The notes beneath the pieces were generated by a model, which worked only from the letters and a program-made list of their open reading frames with translations, did no database searches and was not told the origin of the DNA. The translations under genes and the position numbers were made by a program. This document shows, one piece after another, positions 1 through 5,203 of a DNA stretch of 5,203 nucleotides; position 1 is the stretch's first letter; the number at the start of each line of letters is the position of its first letter. The DNA is from Cytophagaceae bacterium. Its GTDB lineage: Bacteria > Bacteroidota > Bacteroidia > Cytophagales > Spirosomataceae. The DNA lies in the NCBI GenBank assembly GCA_027485075.1, contig JAIXRT010000016.1:1-5203 (forward strand), read 5' to 3'.

Positions 1-647
1 ACGCGGACTAAAGTAGAGCCATTTGCTGCAGCCAAAAGGTAGTCTCCTGACATACCCATGGATAGTTCTTTCCAGTGAACGAGTCCTGTTGACTCCCCCA
101 TTTTTTCTCGTTGAAGTTCTTGAAAAATACCTTGAAGCGATTGGAATTCGCGTGCAATTTGCGCTTGATCGCTTGTGAAGCTTGCCATACCCATCAGGCC
201 TTGAATGCGAATGTTTTCTAATTCAGCGAATGAAGGGTCATTTAATAGATCGAAAAGTTCTCCTTTATCTAAACCAAACTTAGTTTCTTCTTGTGCAATG
301 TACATTTGAAGTAGGCAGTCGATTGTTCGGTTGTTTTTTTTCGCTTGGCTATTTATTTCTTTGAGCAGTTTTAGCGAATCTACGGAGTGGATAAGGTGAA
401 TGAACGGAGCGATGTATTTTACTTTGTTGGTTTGCAGGTGGCCTATTTGGTGCCAACGAACATCTGCGGGAAGTAGAGCTTGTTTTTCGACCATTTCTTG
501 CACGCGATTTTCGCCAAAATCCAGTGTCCCAGTTGCATGAGTTTCAACCAGTTCGCTAATACTTCGCGTTTTGGTTACGACGATAAGTCGGGTTGAAAAC
601 GGTTTAAGTTCGGCTTGGATGCGTGAAATTTCGCTAGCGATGGACAT
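1..647 (-). CDS. yggS: YggS/PLPHP family pyridoxal-phosphate-binding protein (3' end cut by window edge)
   Basis: This reading frame is open from an ATG at 647-645 down to the window edge and gives 215 codons without a stop. The fold is the alanine-racemase-like TIM barrel of the YggS/PROSC (PLPHP) family, which binds PLP and helps maintain vitamin B6 and amino/keto-acid homeostasis in the cytoplasm; no catalytic reaction is established for the family. Visible family motifs are VVTKT with the Schiff-base Lys at residue 26, FGENRVQE at 44-51, WHQIGHLQTNK at 65-75, HSVDS at 87-91, ETKFGL at 121-126, MGMAS at 152-156, and LSMGMSGDY at 195-203 followed by GSTLVR, the phosphate-binding end of the family. 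Members are usually about 220-235 residues, so roughly 5-20 residues are missing. The start is chosen because VTKT then falls at the expected distance from the N terminus; no Shine-Dalgarno sequence precedes it. It is transcribed divergently from the gene at 728. Confidence 0.94.
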   Translation of the reverse strand, partial: MSIASEISRIQAELKPFSTRLIVVTKTRSISELVETHATGTLDFGENRVQEMVEKQALLPADVRWHQIGHLQTNKVKYIAPFIHLIHSVDSLKLLKEINSQAKKNNRTIDCLLQMYIAQEETKFGLDKGELFDLLNDPSFAELENIRIQGLMGMASFTSDQAQIAREFQSLQGIFQELQREKMGESTGLVHWKELSMGMSGDYLLAAANGSTLVR

Positions 648-663
648 GGGTGTGGGTTGAAAA

Positions 664-693
664 TTGCAAAGTAAAATTAATTTATTATTTTTG
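664..693 (+). promoter_or_regulatory. Bacteroidota-type promoter for the coiled-coil membrane protein gene
   Basis: TTG at 664-666 is followed after 19 bases by TATTTTTG at 686-693, a full match to the TTG-N19-TAnnTTTG pattern used by the primary sigma factor of Bacteroidota. Transcription would begin near 699-701, giving a leader of about 28 bases before the GTG at 728. The leader begins with a small inverted repeat, AGGC-GTA-GCCT at 700-710, and a 10-base palindrome TTGAATTCAA (691-700) overlaps the end of the -7 box. In an AT-rich intergenic region the match could be partly chance. Confidence 0.6.
667..674 (-). promoter_or_regulatory. Possible weak promoter -7 box for the yggS-like gene
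   Basis: Read on the minus strand this is TTACTTTG, one mismatch from the Bacteroidota -7 consensus TAnnTTTG. A TTG lies 23 bases upstream (minus-strand reading of 698-700), at the far end of the accepted spacing. The predicted 5' leader would be only about 12-15 bases. The box directly abuts the -33 TTG of the opposing promoter, so the two could not easily be occupied together. Weak, by consensus only. Confidence 0.3.
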
Positions 694-714
694 AATTCAA
701 GGCGTAGCCTAAAC

Positions 715-720
715 AAAGGA
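715..720 (+). promoter_or_regulatory. Shine-Dalgarno-like site AAAGGA deciding the GTG start at 728
   Basis: AAAGGA lies seven bases before GTG at 728, a normal SD spacing, whereas the in-frame ATG at 746 has nothing similar in front of it. It is the only good SD-like site in front of any of the six genes in the window. Bacteroidota ribosomes generally use SD pairing little, so it may contribute weakly. Confidence 0.5.
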
Positions 721-727
721 AATATCT

Positions 728-1714
728 GTGACAAATTCCGAATCCATGAGTGAACAAGAGAAGCGTATGCAGCGAACCATATGGCTGTTATCCATATTGG
801 TTATTTTGCTGGGCGGATCCTTGGCACTTACGATTTATCGTCCTGCCTGGTACCGGTTAGATTTCAATCATGAAGTTTTTGTCGCCAATGCGCAACAGCG
901 GTTGGATTCCATTTCGAAGCAATTGCAGGTGCGCATGGTTCAAATCAAGAAATTGGGTGGCCGCATCTCTGAATTGGAAACAGCGCGTTTGCGTATTTTG
1001 GGGGATCAAAAAGAATTGAAGGAACATCCAGAAATGGGTGAAGAGCAGTTCGAAAAGAAACTAGCTTATTATTTACGTCTATTAGGTCAAAAGGACCAGG
1101 AAATCAAGAAATTACGTCGGGAAAATGGAGTTTTGATTGCGCGAAATGACTCATTGAGTCGGGAAGCGCAGCTTTTGAAAGACGGTTTGACGAATGTTCA
1201 AAAGGCATTGCGGGACTCGAGTTTGACATTTGGTGTAAAGCAAAAAGAGTTAAGTGAGCGCTCGCGTGTGCTGGAGGTTCGCAATCAAGAATTGGCTGAT
1301 AAAGTTACCGTTGCTGCTGCATTGCGTGCGGAGGGAGTCAACGTATATGCCATTTCATCACGAGGCAAAGAATCTGGGGCTTCAAACCAGAAGGCGAAAC
1401 GCATTGAAAAGATTCGGGTTATGTTTCATTTACAGACGAATCCGCTGGCCAACAAAGAAATTAAGACGATTTATTTGCGCATTATTGAACCTACGGGTGT
1501 CACTTTATCAGATTATGCTTTGGGTTCTGGTTCAATTATGTTTAAAGGTAAGGAACTTACCTATACGGCAAAGCAGCGTATTTTTTATGAGAATAATCAC
1601 CAGTCGGTGGAATTTATCTATGCACGGCCAAATGCTTACCGCGAGGGTAGACATGAAATTGAGTTGTATGCAGAAGGTTTTTTAATTGGATTGGGCTCGT
1701 TCGAAGTTCGATAA
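728..1714 (+). CDS. Uncharacterised single-pass membrane protein with long coiled coil and C-terminal beta domain
   Basis: A 328-residue protein of unknown function. Residues 1-16 are polar with K12, R13 and R16, then comes one hydrophobic helix at about 17-37. With the positive charges ahead of the helix, the N terminus is probably cytoplasmic and the rest periplasmic. Residues about 52-195 are rich in Leu, Glu, Lys, Arg and Gln in a heptad-like pattern and should form a long coiled coil. From about 200 a compact domain with alternating beta strands runs to the end (IRVMFHLQTN, KTIYLRI, IELYAEGFLIGLGSFEVR). From memory, Bacteroidota genomes carry proteins with this architecture, sometimes misnamed chromosome-partitioning proteins; nothing here shows an ATPase motif. 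The GTG start is chosen because AAAGGA (715-720) sits seven bases ahead of it; ATG at 746 (residue 7) is the alternative and has no such site. It appears to be its own transcription unit. Confidence 0.88.
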   Translation: MTNSESMSEQEKRMQRTIWLLSILVILLGGSLALTIYRPAWYRLDFNHEVFVANAQQRLDSISKQLQVRMVQIKKLGGRISELETARLRILGDQKELKEHPEMGEEQFEKKLAYYLRLLGQKDQEIKKLRRENGVLIARNDSLSREAQLLKDGLTNVQKALRDSSLTFGVKQKELSERSRVLEVRNQELADKVTVAAALRAEGVNVYAISSRGKESGASNQKAKRIEKIRVMFHLQTNPLANKEIKTIYLRIIEPTGVTLSDYALGSGSIMFKGKELTYTAKQRIFYENNHQSVEFIYARPNAYREGRHEIELYAEGFLIGLGSFEVR

Positions 1715-1737
1715 TTCATATTTATTTCACGCAAGTT

Positions 1738-1767
1738 TTTGATTGTTACGTATTTTTCATACTTTTG
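1738..1767 (+). promoter_or_regulatory. Promoter of the rpsF-rpsR-rplI operon
   Basis: TTTG at 1738-1741 and TACTTTTG at 1760-1767 are separated by 18 bases, matching both halves of the Bacteroidota housekeeping promoter (TTTG / TAnnTTTG). The -7 box is followed by CAA, common in strong promoters of the phylum. Transcription is expected to start near 1773-1775. The resulting leader of about 34 bases is almost entirely A and T, and has no Shine-Dalgarno sequence and no convincing hairpin. Placement directly before a ribosomal-protein operon strengthens the call. Confidence 0.75.
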
Positions 1768-1807
1768 CAATCCAAATTTTTTTTAAGTTTTTAAACAACA
1801 ATTTTGT

Positions 1808-2170
1808 ATGCAATTAAAAAACTACGAGACGGTGTTCATTTTAACTCCCGTTTTGTCTGAGCAACAGACAAAGGACGCCGTTGAAAAATTCAAAAAAGTG
1901 TTGGTAGATAACGGTGCACAAATCGTTCACGACGATGCTTGGGGCTTACGTAAGTTGGCTTACCCAATCCAAAACAAGCACACAGGTTATTATCAAATAT
2001 TTGAATTTGCAGCGGATCCTCAGTTAATCGCGAAATTAGAGCTTGAATACAAGCGCGATGAAAAAGTAATTCGTTTCTTGACGACTGCGTTAGATAAGCA
2101 CGCGGTATTGTACAATGAGAAAAAGAGAAAAGGTTTAGTAGGTAGAAAACCAGAAAAAACAGAAGCATAA
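1808..2170 (+). CDS. rpsF: 30S ribosomal protein bS6
   Basis: A 120-residue bS6, which binds bS18 as a heterodimer and sits on the platform of the 30S subunit. Diagnostic stretches are [14 protein letters not shown] near the N terminus (first beta strand), [10 protein letters not shown] around residues 45-54 with [10 protein letters not shown] after it, and the helix/strand [11 protein letters not shown] near residue 83. The last 20 or so residues are a Lys/Arg-rich tail ([16 protein letters not shown]), normal for the family, whose tails vary in length. The ATG at 1808 is the family start and has only A/T-rich sequence before it. It is first in a three-gene operon, and its stop is separated by a single base from the rpsR start. 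In Bacteroidota bS6, bS18 and bS21 together have been shown to hold the 16S rRNA 3' tail and hide the anti-Shine-Dalgarno; this is family knowledge, not visible here. Confidence 0.98.
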   Translation: MQLKNYETVFILTPVLSEQQTKDAVEKFKKVLVDNGAQIVHDDAWGLRKLAYPIQNKHTGYYQIFEFAADPQLIAKLELEYKRDEKVIRFLTTALDKHAVLYNEKKRKGLVGRKPEKTEA

Positions 2171-2171
2171 G

Positions 2172-2423
2172 ATGACATTAGTTAACGAACCTGTAGATAA
2201 GAATAGTAATCGCAAAAAATATTGCCGTTTTAAGAAAGCGGGCATTAATTACATTGATTACAAGAACCCAGACTATTTATTGAAGTTGGTGAATGAGCAA
2301 GGTAAAATTTTACCTCGTCGTATTACCGGAACTTCTTTGAAATTCCAACGTCGTGTGGCGCAAGCAATTAAGCGTTCACGTCACTTAGCCTTGATGCCAT
2401 ATGTGGCAGATGGTTTGAAATAA
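2172..2423 (+). CDS. rpsR: 30S ribosomal protein bS18
   Basis: An 83-residue bS18, the partner of bS6 in the 30S platform next to the mRNA exit region. It shows the family pattern [20 protein letters not shown] from residue 17 and the RNA-binding block [20 protein letters not shown], then [13 protein letters not shown] close to the C terminus. A single Cys (residue 18) remains, so there is no CxxC zinc-binding set. The N-terminal extension of about 13 residues is polar and variable in the family. The ATG begins one base after the rpsF stop codon, so translation is probably coupled; no SD motif lies at the end of rpsF. Confidence 0.98.
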   Translation: MTLVNEPVDKNSNRKKYCRFKKAGINYIDYKNPDYLLKLVNEQGKILPRRITGTSLKFQRRVAQAIKRSRHLALMPYVADGLK

Positions 2424-2461
2424 ACTGGGGTAACCTGATAAACATTTGATTGGTAAATAAG

Positions 2462-2905
2462 ATGGAAATTATATTAAAAACGGATATTGCTGGGTTAGGA
2501 TACAAGAACGATATCGTTCCTGTGAAAGCTGGTTACGGTCGTAACTACCTTATCCCACAAGGATTTGCTGTGATGGCAACTCCATCCAATCGTAAAGTAT
2601 TAGCGGAAAACATTAAGCAGGCGGCTCACAAAGTGGAGAAAATTCGTCAAGATGCTTTTGAATTGGCAGCTGCGATTGGTGAAATGAAATTAACTATTGC
2701 AGCGAAGGCGGGTGATAGTGGTAAGATTTTTGGACGTGTAACAAGCATCCAAATTTCAGAGATGTTGAAGGAAAAAGGCTTTGATGTAGATCGTAAGAAG
2801 ATCTCTTTCGATGCTGAAGTTAAGATGACGGGTGACTACACGGCTACGCTTGACCTTCACAAAGAAGTTAAGCATAAAGTTGCATTCTCTGTAGTAGGAG
2901 AATAA
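2462..2905 (+). CDS. rplI: 50S ribosomal protein bL9
   Basis: A 147-residue bL9, the two-domain 50S protein bound near the base of the L1 stalk that helps keep frame and ribosome spacing. The N-terminal RNA-binding domain (about 1-40) contains the L9 signature VKAGYGRNYLIPQGFA at 21-36. A long connecting helix covers about 41-75, and the C-terminal domain (about 80-147) carries SGKIFGRVTS at 86-95. The frame stays open upstream to a TTG at 2450, but MEIILKTD is the normal bL9 N terminus, so ATG 2462 is the start; the length then matches the family. The start has no SD sequence. It lies 38 bases after rpsR in the same operon and is followed by a terminator. Confidence 0.97.
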   Translation: MEIILKTDIAGLGYKNDIVPVKAGYGRNYLIPQGFAVMATPSNRKVLAENIKQAAHKVEKIRQDAFELAAAIGEMKLTIAAKAGDSGKIFGRVTSIQISEMLKEKGFDVDRKKISFDAEVKMTGDYTATLDLHKEVKHKVAFSVVGE

Positions 2906-2924
2906 GCTTCTTGCTTTTTTGATT

Positions 2925-2967
2925 AAAGTCGTACCGAATAGTAATTCAGTACGACTTTTTTCTTTTT
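2925..2967 (+). terminator. Rho-independent terminator of the ribosomal-protein operon
   Basis: A perfect 10-bp stem pairs AAAGTCGTAC (2925-2934) with GTACGACTTT (2949-2958). After one C-A mismatch it continues for four more pairs (GAAT 2936-2939 with ATTC 2944-2947), closing on a 4-base AGTA loop. A T run (2956-2961) and a second T-rich stretch (2963-2967) follow. It lies 19 bases after the rplI stop and separates the operon from the esterase gene. Confidence 0.92.
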
Positions 2968-3019
2968 AGGGCTAAGTGTTCAGGTAAAATTGGTAATTTA
3001 GAAATCGCAATTACTTAGG

Positions 3020-5185
3020 ATGAAACGAATATTAGGAATACTTTTTTGTTTATTGCCCTCGCTCATCACGGCGCAGGTAACGATAAGCTACCCACATAAT
3101 CGACAAATTTTTCAGCGAAATAATGCGAATGAGGCTACTTTTTCTATTTTGGGGAATTGTGCTGTCGCGTCAACCTCCGTTCAAGTTAAATTAGTTCCTG
3201 TTCAGGCTAACCAAGGTACTCCTATCAACTGGACATCGTTAGATGCTACTCCAGCGGGAGGGCTTTTTCAGGGTCAAATCAAAGCGAAGGGCGGTTGGTA
3301 TACGCTATGGATTCGGAGTCTGGTCGATGGGAAAGTTCTTGATTCTACTTCACTCTCTCGTGTTGGGGTAGGTGAAAATTTTATTATTGCAGGGCAATCG
3401 AATGCGCAGGGAACGATGTGGCGCACAGGCGAAAAAGGAGCAACAGATGATCGCGTGAATTGCGCGAATATCTATAGTTTTTACACAGAGTACAATCAAA
3501 ATCCTGATCATCGATTAATTGGTAATTTATCTACCGACTTTCCATTTACAGATTTCAAGCAGATGTCTGACCAAACGACCATAGGTCCACTCGGTTTATC
3601 TAAGTATTATTGGGCTAAATTAGGAGATTCTCTAGTCACCAAACTCAATGTGCCTGTTTGCTTCATTAACGTGGCCTGGTTGGGTACGAGTATGCAAAAC
3701 TGGGCAGAATCGTCACGCGGTTTGGCCACCGAAAATCCTTGGGCTGCTGGACAGTTCTTTGCTAAGGGTTTTCCGTATACAAATCTCAAGCGTGCCTCTG
3801 AATTGTATGGTGTAAAAAATGGAGTAAGAGCGATTCTATGGCATCAGGGTGAGTCGGATACTTACCATAAAAAAGTAGACAAAGTTCAGTACAAAAAATA
3901 TTTTGTTGAAGTGATTGAAACCTTGCGTAGGCAGACCGGGTTGACAATACCCTGGGTGATCAGTGAAGTTTCTTTTGGAGCTACAGCCTATTATGGATTC
4001 CCAGGTATCGTGGACGGAACGTGTACGACACCGCTTTGGAATTCAGAAATTATTGCGGGTCAAAAGGAAATGCTAACCGATGGTATTTTTACTGAACTAT
4101 ACAGTGGCCCCAATACCGATCAGGTAGAGATTCCTCGTGCCAATGATATCTATGCTTCATGTGTCCATTTTACGCCCAACGCATATAGCCAATTAGCCGA
4201 CCTTTGGGAGGATAAATTAAATGCCTCATTCTTTGCAAATTCCAAGCCTATTTTGCCAGCTTTATTGCCTATCATTCAATTGCAATGTGGTCCAGCCAAT
4301 GAACTTTTGGTTTCTACGAAATCTACTTTTGTGAAAACACAATGGCTAAATACTGCAGAGTCTGTTATTAGTACCCAAGCTTCAAAACAAAAATTTAGTC
4401 CTGGCAAGTATGCATTGCGTTTCGAGGATGCACTCGGGAATGAATTTCGCGTTCCAACTTTCGAGATAAACAACTTGCCTCCTCCTCAAGCTCCATTGGT
4501 AACCTCAAAAGGGGAATTAATAGCATGTCTTGGTGGATCTGTTGAATTAAGTGCTTCAGGTAGCTCTGGTACGTATCGATGGTCTACAAATGATACGCTC
4601 AAAGTAATCAAAGTGGTTAATTCAGGTACATTTAATGTGTCCACTACCAATAGTTTTGGATGTAAATCAGCTTTATCTGCATCTGTACAAGTTTCGTTTT
4701 TAGACCTACCAGTGAAGCCAAGTTTGACAGTTGCTAGCCCATATTTTATTTCTGCCACTCAGAAACCTGCTGGTACTGAGTATATTTGGAAACAAGATGG
4801 TCGTACCCTTACAGAAACAGGTAGTCAACTGCGCGTGAATGCAAGTGGGAATTATTCAATCTTTGCAGCCAAGAAATATTCACCTTCCATTTCTTGCCTA
4901 TCTCCTGTAGCAGACATCAATTATATTTTACCTGCTGACGGTGGTTTATCCATCTATCCAAATCCAATCGTAAGTCCTGGTGCAACCATTCAGTCTATTT
5001 CAGATTTAAAGGGAGCAATGTATACATTGTACTCTGTGGATGGGCGCATCGTTTTGCAAGGGCTTATTCCTGCTGATGGATCCTTTTTATTACCTTCCGG
5101 ATCAGTGGGTAAAGGAGTTTACAAAATCGTATTGTCAACTAAATCAGGGACATCTTATACTCGATCGATCCTTTTCAACGAATAA
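3020..5185 (+). CDS. Secreted SGNH/CE6-type (sialate O-acetylesterase-like) esterase with T9SS sorting domain
   Basis: A 721-residue exported protein. Residues 1-18 are a signal peptide with probable cleavage after ITA before Q19. About 20-115 form a beta-rich N-terminal domain. The catalytic domain (about 118-405) has SGNH/SASA motifs: AGQSNAQG at 124-131 with nucleophile Ser127, GTSMQNW at 222-228, LWHQGESD at 273-280, and VHFTPNAY at 382-389 with the likely catalytic His383. Such enzymes remove O-acetyl groups from sialic acids or plant polysaccharides such as xylan; the substrate here is not known. Position 380, where the family usually has the Asp of DxxH, is Ser. Three Ig-like segments follow (about 410-485, 494-560, 563-637); C503 and C548 could form a disulfide in the second. 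Residues 643-721 are a T9SS type A sorting domain (YPNP at 646-649, LYSVDGRIV, GVYKIVL), so the protein is probably moved across the outer membrane and released or surface-anchored. It appears monocistronic; I see no convincing promoter in the gap before it. Confidence 0.9.
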   Translation: MKRILGILFCLLPSLITAQVTISYPHNRQIFQRNNANEATFSILGNCAVASTSVQVKLVPVQANQGTPINWTSLDATPAGGLFQGQIKAKGGWYTLWIRSLVDGKVLDSTSLSRVGVGENFIIAGQSNAQGTMWRTGEKGATDDRVNCANIYSFYTEYNQNPDHRLIGNLSTDFPFTDFKQMSDQTTIGPLGLSKYYWAKLGDSLVTKLNVPVCFINVAWLGTSMQNWAESSRGLATENPWAAGQFFAKGFPYTNLKRASELYGVKNGVRAILWHQGESDTYHKKVDKVQYKKYFVEVIETLRRQTGLTIPWVISEVSFGATAYYGFPGIVDGTCTTPLWNSEIIAGQKEMLTDGIFTELYSGPNTDQVEIPRANDIYASCVHFTPNAYSQLADLWEDKLNASFFANSKPILPALLPIIQLQCGPANELLVSTKSTFVKTQWLNTAESVISTQASKQKFSPGKYALRFEDALGNEFRVPTFEINNLPPPQAPLVTSKGELIACLGGSVELSASGSSGTYRWSTNDTLKVIKVVNSGTFNVSTTNSFGCKSALSASVQVSFLDLPVKPSLTVASPYFISATQKPAGTEYIWKQDGRTLTETGSQLRVNASGNYSIFAAKKYSPSISCLSPVADINYILPADGGLSIYPNPIVSPGATIQSISDLKGAMYTLYSVDGRIVLQGLIPADGSFLLPSGSVGKGVYKIVLSTKSGTSYTRSILFNE

Positions 5186-5203
5186 AAAAAAGCCATCTGT
5201 CAA
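5184..5203 (+). terminator. Possible 5' half of a terminator hairpin, cut by the window edge
   Basis: The esterase stop codon runs straight into an A tract followed by GCCATC and TGTCAA. An A run followed by a short GC-containing arm right after a stop codon is how many bidirectional terminators begin. The second arm (expected GATGGC followed by T) lies outside the window, so this is a prediction only. Confidence 0.35.

Noticed and set aside
1254..1685. 143-codon open frame on the plus strand inside the coiled-coil protein gene
   Set aside because: It overlaps the well-supported frame completely, and its translation is rich in Arg, Cys and Trp with no family resemblance; it is a shadow.
1890..2168. 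92-codon open frame antisense to rpsF
   Set aside because: rpsF is unambiguous, and the antisense translation has no recognisable domain or plausible start signal.
2450..2461. Upstream TTG start for rplI adding four residues
   Set aside because: bL9 proteins begin at MEIILK-like sequence; the extra residues MVNK do not fit the family and have no SD support.
2901..2920. Small hairpin AAGC-TTCTT-GCTT followed by T residues overlapping the rplI stop
   Set aside because: Only four base pairs; the strong hairpin at 2925-2958 explains termination.
2971..3019. Promoter for the esterase gene (TAATTTAG at 2994-3001)
   Set aside because: One mismatch to the -7 consensus and no TTG at a suitable distance upstream; not convincing.
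3607..3789. Short antisense frame inside the esterase gene (similar ones at 4276-4473 and 4486-4758)
   Set aside because: All lie opposite clearly conserved or structured coding sequence and show no independent signal.
1..5203. Mobile element, CRISPR array, tRNA/rRNA gene or defence system
   Set aside because: No terminal inverted repeats, transposase or integrase motifs, regularly spaced repeats or cloverleaf sequences were seen; gaps between genes are all under about 120 bases.

Overview
The window looks like a chromosomal segment from a member of the Bacteroidota. Three things support this. The promoters match the phylum's TTG-N(~19)-TAnnTTTG consensus. Most starts lack a Shine-Dalgarno sequence. 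A secreted protein ends in a type IX secretion (T9SS) sorting domain with a YPNP motif. The moderately AT-rich base composition and the T9SS enzyme would suit a Cytophagales- or Flavobacteriia-like organism, but I cannot name a genus.

Layout: (1) Positions 1-647, minus strand: most of a YggS/PLPHP-family pyridoxal-phosphate-binding protein, with only its last few residues cut off by the window edge. (2) Positions 648-727: a short divergent promoter region. (3) Positions 728-1714, plus strand: an uncharacterised inner-membrane protein with one transmembrane helix, a long coiled coil and a C-terminal beta-rich domain. (4) Positions 1738-2967: a textbook ribosomal-protein operon, rpsF-rpsR-rplI (bS6, bS18, bL9), with a strong Bacteroidota promoter in front and a clear Rho-independent terminator behind. 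(5) Positions 3020-5185, plus strand: a large secreted SGNH/CE6-type (sialate O-acetylesterase-like, SASA) carbohydrate esterase with Ig-like modules and a T9SS type A C-terminal domain. (6) The last 18 bases look like the first half of another terminator.

These are mostly independent transcription units. bS6 and bS18 bind each other on the 30S platform, and bL9 belongs to the 50S subunit. The esterase is probably exported by the Sec system, passed through the T9SS, and acts on acetylated glycans at or outside the cell surface. I found no mobile element, CRISPR array, tRNA, rRNA or defence system. The region is largely ordinary core genome. The points most worth a second look are the uncharacterised coiled-coil protein, the substituted catalytic-Asp position in the esterase, the apparent absence of the known S6:S18 operator from the rpsF leader, and the contrast between one SD-like start and the SD-less starts around it.
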